From Daphnia pulex (Eukaryota > Arthropoda > Branchiopoda > Diplostraca > Daphniidae), in assembly GCF_021134715.1 (NCBI RefSeq), contig NC_060024.1, forward strand, positions 7,440,001 through 7,504,000: a DNA stretch of 64,000 nt. Reading direction: 5' to 3'. Position 1 is the stretch's first letter, and the number at the start of each line of letters is the position of its first letter. Positions 1 through 11,511 of this stretch are shown here, in pieces. The notes below the pieces were generated by a model. The model was not told where the DNA came from, made no database searches, and worked only from the letters and a program-made list of their open reading frames with translations. Position numbers and translations under genes: made by a program.

Positions 1-393
1 ATTGGAGCTAAAATCAGCATTGCCATGTTGTTCTTTTTGTTAAGATTCGAGGAAAGTAATAAATAATTCGAAATTCGATAAATGTTCTAACATTTTATAG
101 GATTCAATTTTAGAAATATGTAACGTCGATGTATAATATTTCAAATGTTTAAAAAATAATGTAAGCAATCAATTCCAAACCGTTTCCATGTGGTTACAAC
201 GGGAAGGATAGGAATAAACTCCCGGGAAACTCAACGCAATGTAAAAAGTTCGGTAAAAAGAAAATCATGGCGATAATAAAAAATAATAATAATAATAAAA
301 CTACACGTGTATAATTTTTTATTTTGGATAAAATGACTAATTTTTCCGTTCGATATACAAATGAACAAGCCATTCACGATGACTTGATCTCTG
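1..393. other. AT-rich region, no gene seen
   Basis: Both strands were read. The reading frames are short and of biased AT-rich composition, with no recognisable domain, splice-bounded exon or repeat. I see nothing to annotate. Confidence 0.5.
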
Positions 394-990
394 GTGATAA
401 GACACCTCTCGACGTGCATATTCTCTTTCACAAGACCAGACTTTATGAACCGAGGAGTGTCTCTCCAAAAAGAAACGGAGCTATCCCGAGCACAGTACAT
501 TAAAGCCATTAGGATTCAGATGGCCCTCTACAGGAGCACGATCAAGAATTTTGGGCCAGCTTTACGCGACGAAAATCATATCAGAACCGGGAAAACGAGA
601 GCTGACTCCGAGATGGACGTTCAGAATTTATTATTTGATTTGCTGGAGATTTGGTTGCAGAAGCCGGAAGACCCGGATACGGCAGCAAATGTCAAAATAC
701 TCGAAACAGCAAAAGACGGATTCAGACTTGCCGCTCCTTTTGACTGATTGGGAGGGTGTTCTTCTTTCCTGGCAACAGGTAGCCACACTAATTTCTAACG
801 TTGAAACAGCCAAAGCCATTCATGAGTATCATATGAAACTAAAACGGAGATTACCCTTCCAGCAATTCCTTCCAGGACGAGGAATTCGGCGTTCTACTTT
901 ACAACCAAAATATTTTACAAACCTCGCAAGGATGAAGAAAGTCCCGTTAAAAAACCGAGTTCCCGGTCGGCAAACATCAAGACAAGGCTA
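394..990 (+). pseudogene. Unrecognised degenerate coding remnant
   Basis: A protein-like stretch of helical, charged composition (for example ELSRAQYIKAIRIQMALYR, then NLLFDLLEIWLQKPEDPD) is open to about 744 and then stops. The likely continuation, WEGVLLSWQQVATLISNVET, is in another frame from about 745. A third switch back to the first frame after about 835 gives a basic tail (PRKDEESPVKKPSSRSANIK). Two apparent frame changes within 600 bases and no visible intron suggest a broken gene. The composition would fit a retroelement gag-like or orphan protein, but I do not recognise the family. The initiating codon is unclear because the frame opens with GTG. Confidence 0.35.
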
Positions 991-1407
991 AAGAAAAACC
1001 GTTGCTAATAAATATATAATTATTCTTTTGGTCTCAAAACGTCAGAATATTCAATAAAATTTCGAATAAAAATATCCCAACTTGAGTGTAATAGTGTAAT
1101 ATCCATCTTATTATTTATTCATCTTTAATCGTAATGAATATGAAATTCCCTATCAATCTGGGGGAATATGGGTCGCATTTCATCTCAGACAAAGCCACAG
1201 AGGCACCGAAACGAGTTAAAAGATGAACTCGAGGGGAAAAAAAACCCAAAAAACGGAAAAGTATAGCGTAGAGTGATGTTTAACCGTTTTAATGTCGACT
1301 TAAACATTCACAAATCAATTTAAATGTTAAAAATTACTGAACAATATTTGAAAATCAATTATGTTTACCGGAAAAATAATCATTTTGGAGTAACTGAACA
1401 ATATACA

Positions 1408-1467
1408 GTAGATAATAATATTATCTACTAAACAATTGTTTATATTATCATAATATAAACAATTGTT
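1408..1467. repeat. Pair of adjacent AT-rich palindromes
   Basis: Positions 1408-1428 form a hairpin with 9-base arms (GTAGATAAT / ATTATCTAC) around AAT. Positions 1431-1467 form an 18-base perfect inverted repeat around a single C at 1449, with arms 1431-1448 and 1450-1467. The two lie only 2 bases apart. They could be a cruciform-forming site or the end of a foldback element. No coding context is visible. Confidence 0.7.
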
Positions 1468-1663
1468 TTAACGGTAGTGACTTTGCGTCACTGGCGTGGC
1501 GCAAAATTGATGAAATTTGAATCTCCTTTAGTCTTTTTTTGAAATATAATCAGGACGAATCAGGATCAGTACCAGTTCTGCTACCGATCGGCGCTGGAAT
1601 ATCTGGGCTCGTTCGACCACTACGCCGGATGCGACTGACGTCGGCAGGGGATACAGTGTGAGG

Positions 1664-1725
1664 CGGCCGGTGGCTCGTCGACACCGTCACCGCCTTGGTC
1701 GCAGGTCGAATCCCGACTTGCTGTC
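1664..1725 (+). repeat. Possible tRNA-derived (SINE-like) A/B box pair
   Basis: A B-box-like string (GGTCGAATCCC, about 1704-1714) follows an A-box-like TGGCTCGTCGACACCG at about 1671, with spacing near that of RNA polymerase III internal promoters. I could not fold a cloverleaf. It may be a decayed SINE head or chance. Confidence 0.2.
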
Positions 1726-2167
1726 CCTCCGTGGCACGCCTTCACCACACCGCCACTCTCCTCGCACTGTGCCCTTCGATGATAGGATGATAGGACGAGA
1801 CGAATAAGACAAACGTTTATGAGAGACGGATGGATGGATGGATGGAGTCCGTCTCGTCTCCTTCTCACAAAATAAGACACTCGAACAATCCTTGCAATGC
1901 CCCCACTCCTCCTACCCCCACTCGTATTCCTCCTCCGACCTCCTTTTTTCTATGTCACTTTGCGTCTGATGTTTGGGTTCTAGTTGAAATCCATTACCGT
2001 GTGTCGGGTTCCAGCCGTCGCCATCACAAAGAAAGTCAAAAGAAAAACAAAAACAAAAAGAGAAGAAGAAAAGTTGCGGCCCGAAATTTTTAATTAACAC
2101 CTGAAAACTTAAAAAAAGAAAAAAAGAAGCGAACACAAAAGGCACAAAAAGTCAAAATGCGCGTCAA

Positions 2168-2193
2168 TTTTTTTTTTGGGGGGGGGGGGGGGG
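2168..2193. repeat. T10/G16 homopolymer junction
   Basis: Ten T are followed directly by sixteen G. A second T9/G15 junction sits at 35857-35880 inside an intron of the PDZ gene. Both may be slippage-prone, so their lengths may not be exact in the assembly. Confidence 0.8.
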
Positions 2194-3399
2194 TGACTTG
2201 TAATTAAGGAAAGAAAAAAAACTTGTTTGAAATTGAGAAACCAAATCGCAACGCAAAAAAAACCAAGAAAAGATTATTCAAATTGTGTAATGGCGCCAAT
2301 AATGTACAGATCCGGGTGCGGAGACGATACGAGATTTTTTTTTCTTGTTTGTTTTTAAAAAAGGAAAAAAGACAAAGATTCCCGCAAATGCCTATTATTT
2401 TCACTGTTTCGCTTTTTATTACCATACCGGACCGAATTTTTGCGCTTCTTTACGGAGCCGTCATTTATCGAAGGCAACTCATTGGTTGACCAACATTCTG
2501 CATTCTGCCATATCATTCCCATCACGAGAAGACAAATAACTAAAACAAACAAAAAAATGGCACGCTGGAATTTTGAGATTTTATTTTATTTTTACTTTTT
2601 TTAAACTTTGTAATTTATTTATTTTGTTGTTTTGTGCGACAATTGTTGTTTTTTTAAGAAAACAGAAACACGCAAACCGGAAAGGCCTTCCTCGGGGCGA
2701 TTTCCACTGTGTACTTAAGTTTTCTTTTTTTGAAAACCGTCGAGTTTCATTTGTGTTTCTGTACGATGACAACCGATTTCCGTTGGCTCATGTCTCTCAG
2801 CTTCATACTGTCAGCGCGTTCGATCCCCCACTCATTAATGATTGTATTATTCTCTTCATCGTCGTGGCCAATCAGCAATCATCCCAACCGTTTCATTATT
2901 ATTTCCGTTTTCCCTCCCCCGTTTCATTTTGAGTTGCGCGTTTTCGTGTCGTTGGTTTTCGGTTTTCTTCTGGGGGGAGACGAATATTTCTGATTTTTTC
3001 GAGAAAATGTTGGTTTGTGTGTGTGTGTGCGATTGCCGCGCGCGCGCGAGTGTGTGCGTATGTATGTGTGTAAGTGTTTCTCATCATGCGTTTATGTAGC
3101 CGCTTCGCTGGAATTCGAACTGAAACTGAACTATTATGGGCAGCTTATTTCGTTTTTCCCTTTATTTTAAATGTGTGACGATTATTACAACAAGAAAGGA
3201 ACGAAAAGATGATTATGCAATTTCACGTCTGCTTGTTTTGAACTTGTTCGGCGTCGATATTTCATTGCATTTCGGGGAATTTTTTTCTTCTTTTTCTTCC
3301 GGCTTTCTTGTTCCAAGTTTCAAAAATGTTGGTGAGGAGGGGAGAAAGGTGGAAGGGAAATGTTGCCAACTTAGCGACGGTTTTTCTTCTACAATTGGC

Positions 3400-3543
3400 T
3401 TAAGCGTAACCTAGATCGTCGCGCAGTCGTGTCTGCAGACGGCGAATGTGGTTGTAGATCTTGACGGCCGGGCCCAGCTTCAATCCCATGTTGCCGACGA
3501 CGTCGTTTCTCTTCATCAGGAACAGGGACGGACCGTCGATTTC
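3400..3543 (-). CDS. SAM-domain protein, terminal exon only
   Basis: On the minus strand a consensus acceptor (pyrimidine-rich tract ending TTGGCAG, 3544-3550) opens an exon starting [20 protein letters not shown] and continuing [19 protein letters not shown] to a stop. This is the second half of a sterile alpha motif: EIDG turn, then the LKLGPAxKIY end helix seen in Polycomb-type SAM domains (Scm, Ph, Sfmbt, L3MBTL, SAMD7/11). About 47 residues are present and the protein ends just after the domain, as is usual in those proteins. No upstream exon carrying the first SAM half was found nearby on the minus strand, so the rest lies further upstream or the exon is an orphan. Family level is clear; the exact orthologue is not. 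Confidence 0.65.
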   Translation of the reverse strand, partial: EIDGPSLFLMKRNDVVGNMGLKLGPAVKIYNHIRRLQTRLRDDLGYA

Positions 3544-4927
3544 CTGCCAATTGGAAAAAAAGGAAAAAAAAGGGGGAAAAAAATGTGAGAAAAGAAATGA
3601 ATGAGTCATGAATTAAGGAACATTCGTGCAAAACAATCACTTTCAATACGCTAAAAGTAATAGGCCTACGTTTTTAAGTCATCAATTACAGGTGTTTTTA
3701 TCCCTACTATAAAATATACTGTAGTTCAAATTAATTAGGGATGGCTCCAAACAAGACCTATTGTGATATAGGCGAGTCTGTTTCCGTCTTGTGCTGGCTT
3801 CTTGTGGCCTGGTAGTGGGGGACTGTATTGGACTGGTAGTGGGGGAACCAAAATCTGCCCAGACTCCCAGAGCGTGGAGAGACGAGGCTAAGAGGACGAC
3901 CATAAGATCTGACAGTAGAATCAGGAGTCGCGCAGCAGAACTCCAGGGAGAAGAAAACCTATAGAGGAAAATCTCCTGCAAATGAAAGCAACTTTTCTGT
4001 CAGAGTCTAAAATGAGGCAATCACCTCAAACTGAATTTACTAATCTGAAAGTTAAAGCGGAATCTAAAGATTTAAAGAAAAAAGATGATGGGAATGACTC
4101 AATATCTTCAACTAGACATTCACCAAAAGTTAGATTGACTATGACATTCTATGGGATAGAAGAAGAAAAATTATCTTGGGAAGATAATATGCGTCTTGAT
4201 GCGTTTTTCTAGACGAAAATCTTCCCGCTTGTATAGCTAAAAAAACTAAGGTATTAACCTAGTATATTGCTATGTGTCCTGTAATCTTATGATTTTGAAA
4301 ATTCATGTTACTATTCCTTCAGGTATCCACACAGTCTGTAAATCAACTGGAAGATGCATGATGTCTATTCAGATGAAGGTTATAGCTGCTAGCTCCAATG
4401 GAAATGAGCATTAAATCAAAAGGGAATGAACAAATAAAAGATGCCTAACTACAAATGATCGCAAATGAATTCTGGTCTGCAAATGAGTGCAGGGAATGGG
4501 GAAACTAATTGAATCGATTTACAGCCACACAAGTTTACAACTATTTTTCTTGGCAATCTTTCCATGGCACTTTTTCTTTACCTGATTTGTAAAGAAAATA
4601 AATGCCTTTTCGAAGGCATGCCTCAGATTGCTTTAGCAGTTCTTTTGTCCATGTACACATTCTTTTTGCATCCTTCTGCATCGAATAATTTTATTTTGCC
4701 ATTTCTTTTTTACTTTCGATATTGCCCACTGCCGCCCACTGCTGGAAAAGTTGTTAAGATTGGCGAGGGTCAATTTTTCCATCGAAACTCTATTGTAAGC
4801 GAAACTCTATTGTAGCGCGACTCTAAGTTATAACATCGAAAGTATAAAAAAATGGCAAGATAAAATAATTCGATACAGAAAGATACAAATAAAATCTTAT
4901 AGATATAAATATAATAAAAACTAATTT

Positions 4928-5129
4928 AGATTCTTCGGTATCCCAGTATGCGTCTAGCTAATTCCAGCCTTCATATTCCTACGCCAAGTAGGTTTTTGAC
5001 CAACGGGGATTTTCAGTAAAGGTTAAAATGTAAATTTTTGTTTTTAAATAAGAAAGGGGGAGAAGGTGCAAGAGGTGTAAGCTAGTATCGCCTATCCCTT
5101 TAGACGCATACTGGGATTCCGAAGAATCT
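4928..5129. mobile_element. Short nonautonomous inverted-repeat element (MITE-like)
   Basis: Positions 4928-4956 and 5101-5129 are 29-base inverted repeats with one mismatch (outer end AGATTCTTCGG). They enclose about 145 bases without coding capacity. Size and structure fit a MITE. No target-site duplication was found at the outer ends, so the exact boundaries and superfamily are unknown. Confidence 0.6.
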
Positions 5130-5437
5130 CCCGATCAATGTTAGCAACCATCAACATCCGATTAAACTCAGGCCCTGGAAATCCCCGTGTCTCCGGACAC
5201 CCCCGTGTCCCAGAACCTCCGTGTCCAGAAATCCTTCAAACGTTGCCAGTAGTACATGAATCAACTGGGATGACTACCACATGTGATGTAGTAAAATCTC
5301 TGATACCGGACATTGATGTATATGTTATTAAGCCATGATTCGAATGCAATAGTTCCATGCAAACTAGAGCACCTCGTTGACTTCCGAAGAAGCCAACGAC
5401 CATCCATTCCATTGATGAGGTACACCTCTCTTCTGCA

Positions 5438-5522
5438 CCTGGGATTGAACTCGGGTCCCCGCGGGAGATCCGGTCACCCACATTCTAGTCGGAACTCCTT
5501 CCGATGGGCTACCCTAGTAGTT
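5438..5522 (-). repeat. tRNA-like / SINE-like segment
   Basis: The minus strand holds GGTAGCCCATCGGAAGG (A-box-like, about 5496-5512) and GAGTTCAATCCC (B-box-like, about 5441-5452), in the order and approximate spacing of a Pol III internal promoter, though wider than in a tRNA. No full cloverleaf is evident. Most likely a tRNA-derived SINE head. Confidence 0.35.
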
Positions 5523-7128
5523 AAATATAATATAAAATTCTTCCTATTTATATATCACTTCCTATTTACATATCATTATACCATTTTTACATAGACTTTT
5601 CCCTATTTAAGTATTTATACATCAATCCTATATATTATAACGCTTTGGACGTTGGGACTTGTGAAGGAGTTGTATGACACCAATGCTAAGTTTCAAACAT
5701 CTTCAAGGCTAGCAAATGAGCTTTTGTCAAGAACCATTGCTTCTTTTTAAATCTTTAAAAATTGCCGTCTTCCGACCAACACCAAACCCCCAAAGATTTT
5801 ATTCGCTCTTTTTCTTTTCGTTATTCAGTCCTTTCCGGGAAAGTTATTCCGAATAAAGAAATAAATAAAAAATCCTGGACGGAGTCTTTCGCAAGTGACT
5901 TTATTGGTCAGTTGATGTTCTGTCAATTTCGGCCAAATTCTTCTCCATCAACGTCACCAACTTCCGCCTATCTATTTGTGATTACAAAGTTCAATTTCGT
6001 TTCCAGCTCGGCCGGAATTACCTATTCACAACCTTCCATTGCCACTTACTCGTGTTTTACCAGGTGTATAGCGTAGGTAGGACCAATATAGCTCCACGTT
6101 ACCTTCTGTATAGTTCTGTGTTTGCCCATGAAATAACAAGAAAAGAGTAAATCATCTTTCAAGACGTAAACAGCGTAAGTCAGTTGCCACATAGATGCTG
6201 AAACACAAAATCAACATGTGTGAACACTCGACATACACTCTGAGTGCATATTACATGAGCTTCGAGCGACAGTTCCAGCGAAATATTGCAGAATATGTAT
6301 TCTATACCAGAATCACGTCACCGGGTCTCCATTATTTTTGGGGAATAAAAACAAGTACTTATACATGGCTGTGCCGTGCACAGTGTGCACGGCAACAGTC
6401 GCTATAAAATATAAATCGCACTACATAATGAAAATTCCTGGATCCTCACCACCAAAATTTCTGGATTCCCATAAACGCGCGAAATTTGATAAATCGTTAC
6501 TAAAGATATCCGTCAGCGTTTTTGACAAACAAATCTCTTGAGTTTTAACGACTCTCGAGAAACATCTCATAAAAGCTCGTTCCAATCATTTACAATGTTA
6601 TAAAAAAAAAAAAAAGAGAGCGAGAATTTTTGAAAAGTCGTGACGTATAAAGCAAGTTCTTCTTCCTAGTAATAATTAAGTTTCTGCGCAGCAGCAGGTT
6701 CTGCGTGATTCCATAAAAAAGTGGAGGGAGATTCATTTTCCTAGGAAACCCAAGTCCCAGACGTCCTATAATCTCAAAAAGCAAAACGACGTCAAAAACA
6801 GCCGTGAAGTGCACAGGTTTTTTGCCGTCAAGTAGCTGCCAGTCAGCTGAATGGGCCTTCCGGCCGGGTAAATACAATGAAATAATTTAAAAAAGGTTAA
6901 AGAATCTACTAAAGAATAGTTCTAATTAATTGTAGCTGATTAATTTTTAATTTTATGTGGCAAATCCGTAAATGCCATTGATTAAAAAAAGAAAGGTCGC
7001 AAAAGAATATCTGGCAATGTTCCTATGCAGACGACTATATTCTCTGTTTTGTTTTTTCAACGACGAGACGACGACGATAAAAACGAGTAGAGGTTTCTGA
7101 AAAAGTGAAAAAGTGAAAAGACGTCAAC

Positions 7129-10100
7129 ATGAGCTTACTCATTTTAAATAAGACTAAACGAGAGTTCCTCAAGATATACCATTACAGGAATTTCTACATT
7201 CTGAGTAAGACGAAACGAAGTGAAACATGTGATTTATTAATTCGGATTAAAAAAGACGAGAGCAAATGTCAGAATGGAGGTATATTCTTCCAACAAATTC
7301 GGAGACTTCAATACAAGAATTTCGGTCACCGCCCAACACCTCCTCACATAATAAGTACCGTTTGGTACATGATTGTAGGTGGTGGAATGTTTCTTTCAAT
7401 CTTCTGGGATCTTCCAATAATGTGTGTTTGTATTTTAAAAATAATATTTTTTCTCAGAAAAATTATATTTTTAATTTAATAGTACCTTATCACAATTATG
7501 AATATGTTATTTAAAATTTCAGGCTCTTTAAATCTGTCAAAAAGTATGTTAAGGGTCCTAGTGTTGAGGCTGCTTCTTTAAATGAAACAAATCAAGATGC
7601 TGGGCATAGTGAAATAGAAGAACAAAATGGGAATGACCTAAAACTGTCGAACAAGAAATCAAAAATTGGTTTCAGAGAAAGAAAAATCATTGAGTATGAA
7701 AACCGCATTCGTCATTATTCTACTCCGTAAGTTAACATTTCTGATCTAAATATTTTTGTTTTATTAGTATTTTATAATTAACTAAGCGGTCATTTATAAA
7801 TTTGTATTGGTAAAACTTTTCATTTTTCTAGATAATAATAACATCAGCTTGGAAGTGTTGATCAGTTTCAGTGTTGATCAGCTAGTACAATCTTAGTTTA
7901 GTAATATGGACTTTATTATTGAGATGCTACACAACTAAAATGTTTGTAAAACTTTGTTGGTTGGTTGTATAAGTTTTCATATTAAGAGTACATCAATGAT
8001 TCTTAAACAGTTTCAATCTGCATGATATATTCTTATTAATATTCTCAATTCCAATAAAAGGTGAATTCTCTCATTTTAAGCTTTTCAGTTCATTTCATAC
8101 CATCCTAATCTCTTTTGACTCTTTCTCTACTTCTGATGTCGAGTTAATGGTAGCAGCAGCAGAGACTTAAAAAAAAATGTGATAGTAAACAAAAAAATGT
8201 TGGGAAATGTTAGGATCAGTAGTTTTACGAGATTAGGAGTAACTTACATTTAATACATTTATTTTTTATAAGGGACAAAGTATTCCGCTATTTTGCTAGT
8301 TTGCAAGTTGTGCAATCACACGGAGAAGCAGAAATTTATATGACTCCTGATGATTTTTTGAGATCGATTACTCCTGGAATGAAACAACCCGACGGTAATG
8401 AATTTTTAATGAATTTGTTCTTTATATGTTTTCTAAAATTAGCGCTGCATTTTAATCAGGGCTTGGACTAGACCAATTCAGACGTTACGATCCTAAAGTA
8501 CGTATTGCAATTTATGAACAGCCATATAACATACAGTAATAGAATGCTTAACATGTTAATCAACACTTTACGACGTTCGATGACTTCGATCACCTAATTT
8601 ATTAATACTAATATACTTTGCTTATTCCGTGAATGTCTGATGTCCGCCATAATTCACTCAACTGAAAACTGGGGCTTGTTAATCCCAGACAATGACACAG
8701 GTGCGTGTGAACTGTGTTGCATCATAAAATTATTTTTGCGTTTATTTTTCTTATGCATGAACTAAAAAAAAAAATCCGCAGTTGTTATCGTTTAATGATT
8801 TTCAGGTAATGACGGAACAACTAATTGATGAGCTTGGTCTTCGCGAGGATAGTGTCTTTTTAAAACTAGGAAGTTCCGGACTTATTTCGTTCTCTGATTA
8901 TATATTTCTTCTTACTCTTTTATCAAGTAAGTTGTTAAAATGTACACGTATGGTTTATACGACCAATTTGGTTTAATTTGCACGAAATAGCCTCAAGTCG
9001 CCATTTCGAAGTTGCTTTCCGTATGTTCGATTTCAATGGTGACGGTGATGTTGATGCAGAAGAATTTGACCAAGTGGCGACTCTCCTTCGTCAAAATACA
9101 ACACATGGATCGAGACACCGTGACACTACAGGGAACAGCTACAAGGTAAAATGAATAACGTCTCAATTTGTTTTTTAAAAAAGGAATTTTTTAGTATATG
9201 AAAACACTGTGTCAATAGGGCGTTAATTCTGCTCTCAGCGCTTATTTTTTTGGACCGAATCGGGATCAAAAGCTGACTATTGACAAATTTCTTGAATTCC
9301 AAAAGCAGTTAAAAGAAGAAATTTTAACTCTTGAAGTAACACAATGTAAACTTATTTATTAAAAAAAAATCCTTTTAATCTTTAAATTTCTTTTTAAAAA
9401 CTAGTTTAGTCGAAAAGGCTTACGTGAAGATGCCAAGCTTTCTGAAGTCGATTTCGCTGAAATGCTTTTGGCTTATGCTGGATATCCAGACAAGAGGAAG
9501 ATCCGTATGATCAAAAGGGTCCGAAAAGGGTATGATCAATTTTGTAATGTCTTTAACTGCAACTAACAAGTTATTTTTTTGAAAATCCGATTATAAAATA
9601 TGAAATTAAAAGCTACGATTTTTCTCCGATTTAGGTATCAAGGCGAGAAGAGCATTGGAATAAGTTTAAAAGACTATTTGGATTTTTTCCACTTTTTGAA
9701 TAGTATTAATGACGTTGACACAGCAGTAAGTTTTCATAGTTAATTCCTTGAAAATTTGAGATTCTACAACGTATTTCTTCTTTGCGCAGTTAACTTTCTA
9801 CCATATCGCCGGAGCTTCAATCGAGCCAAGTAATTATTTGCTTATTTTTTTAATGCGCCATTGAACAGCTGTGTTTATTTAAGATAAAGCATTTTTAATG
9901 CATTTATATCATATACTCATATAGAACCAAATGATAATAATAGGGAAAATGCGCTCGTGTGAAACTGGTTCGGTCCGGATGAGCGTGCTGCTTAAATGTG
10001 ATGATGTTAATACCCTTAATGGTATTGAGTGGTACGGTTCTTCACCTTCCAGTTTAAGCGAGTTATTGGCTTTGATTGCCTATTCATTTTAATTTGGTTC

Positions 10101-10699
10101 CTTATTTGTGAAGTTCAACCAGGAAGTTTAAGCAAATAGCCTCTGCCAACAAGTAAACCTGATTTCTAAAGTTTCTGGTTCACTTAAATCCGGTTAGAAC
10201 GAAATGTCGCGACTAATTTATACAAGATTAACAATTCTTGCTTGATCTAAAGGCATTTAGTAGCATTCTTTATCTAAGTAACCAACGTGAATTTCTACAA
10301 TGCGTATATTTTTCTTTTTCTTTTACCAAAACAAGTTTCTTTGATTAATAATCGGTTGTAATCAATAAGAATAATTTTTTTTTGTAGCAACCTTAAAGCA
10401 TGTTGCACGCACAGTGGCTCACGTGGAACTCGTTGATCATGTCGTAGAAGTGGTTTTTACCATATTCGACGAAAACCGTACGTAACGAAATCATGCATGT
10501 ATATGTGATTATCATATCAAATTTATCACTTTATTGGTATACAGAGGATGGACAGCTGAGTAACCGAGAATTCATTGCAGTTATGAAAAACAGAATGATG
10601 CGTGGTCTTGAAAAACCCAAAGATACGGGATTCATCAAACTCATTGAATCTTCTTTGAAATGCGCTAAGCAAACCAGACCGGCCCTATTGGATTTTTGA
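7129..10699 (+). CDS. MICU1: Mitochondrial calcium uptake protein 1 homologue
   Basis: EF-hand regulator of the mitochondrial calcium uniporter, acting in the intermembrane space. Twelve exons keep phase: 7129-7421, 7523-7726, 8273-8394, 8460-8497, 8806-8926, 8991-9145, 9219-9335, 9405-9529, 9635-9725, 9790-9829, 10388-10477, 10545-10699, giving about 516 aa. Family signatures are [58 protein letters not shown] and [15 protein letters not shown] loop 1 is [12 protein letters not shown] (residues 273-284); EF loop 2 is [12 protein letters not shown] (463-474). Both have acidic or oxygen ligands at the expected positions. Exon 1 encodes a basic leader and a hydrophobic segment ([17 protein letters not shown]), like the MICU1 transmembrane N-terminus. 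The first donor (GTGTGT) is weak, so exon 1 is the least certain part. MICU2/3 are less likely because of the conserved C-terminus. Confidence 0.92.
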
Positions 10700-10997
10700 T
10701 ATTCCTGTTTTTAAACTTTTTTAAATCTCTCTATTTATTGCCGATAGTCGTTAAATTTTTCAGCATTTTCCCTTCGTCTCTTTTTGCTCTTGTAAAGTGA
10801 AGTAATTACAAGAAATTTACAAACTTTCGTAATTGCAATAAGATTTAACATTATTTAGTAAAGTTGTTTGAGAAACTTTGAAATTTTCAATGCTGCGCCT
10901 GTCCAGTTTTCAATCATTTCAAACCTTTTACCATTTTCCCTACATTCAACGTTGTTACTTATATAGTGGTTACTTTCTTAATTCTTACTGACTGTTA

Positions 10998-11003
10998 AAT
11001 AAA
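10998..11003 (+). terminator. Polyadenylation signal of the MICU1 gene
   Basis: AATAAA about 300 bases after the MICU1 stop codon, in AT-rich DNA. It lies only 112 bases from the opposing signal of the BTB gene, so the two 3' ends nearly meet. Confidence 0.6.
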
Positions 11004-11114
11004 ATCGTGAAGGAAATTCTGTGCGTACATATTACATTACATAAAAACATTGTTGTCGAAGCACCGTTAAAACTTAAAAGTATACAGCTTTAACTTTTAA
11101 GTTATTAAGCTTAG

Positions 11115-11120
11115 TTTATT
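11115..11120 (-). terminator. Polyadenylation signal of the BTB zinc-finger gene
   Basis: TTTATT on the plus strand, that is AATAAA on the minus strand, about 390 bases beyond the BTB gene stop codon. Confidence 0.5.
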
Positions 11121-11511
11121 CATTTCATAAAATGTGTGTACATATATGCAATTAATACCCCATGGAAGAACACGACTATAACACTTCGGAAACAGACCAC
11201 CTTACTATTATAATTCATTTACTCTGCAACTGCTAGAGAACATGAGGAACAGGCATAACATAACAAACTGACGGGCACCAAACTCATTCACTGTCTCCGC
11301 GTTCTGTCCAACAGAAATCTATTTCAAATTATATGACCTTTGCATAACGAGTCCAAAATCTAGATTATCAGGTACTCAAACTACTTTAAAGCCACACCTC
11401 AAGTGGCTTGACATTTGAGAAGTGCGTCTCCTTGGAGAGCTTTGGTTGAATGTTGTAAAAGCAATACAGCAACACATCATCAAAATGCTAATTGAACGGC
11501 CAAACACGAGA

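Larger units (their letters stand above)
991..3399. other. Long noncoding stretch
   Basis: No gene recognised. It contains an AT-rich palindrome pair, a weak tRNA-like patch, a T10/G16 homopolymer junction, a GT/GC alternating tract near 3018-3072 and many T-rich runs. The open frames here are low-complexity and lack domains or plausible splice-bounded exons. Confidence 0.5.
3544..7128. other. Gene-poor interval upstream of MICU1
   Basis: Apart from the inverted-repeat element at 4928-5129 and the tRNA-like patch near 5440-5520, no gene was recognised. The open frames (for example 3682-3981 minus and 5762-6076 plus) show no domain, and their composition suggests old repeat sequence. Confidence 0.5.

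Noticed and set aside
2899..3099. Frames in the GT/GC tract
   Set aside because: Simple-sequence alternating dinucleotides give long frames on both strands; not genes.
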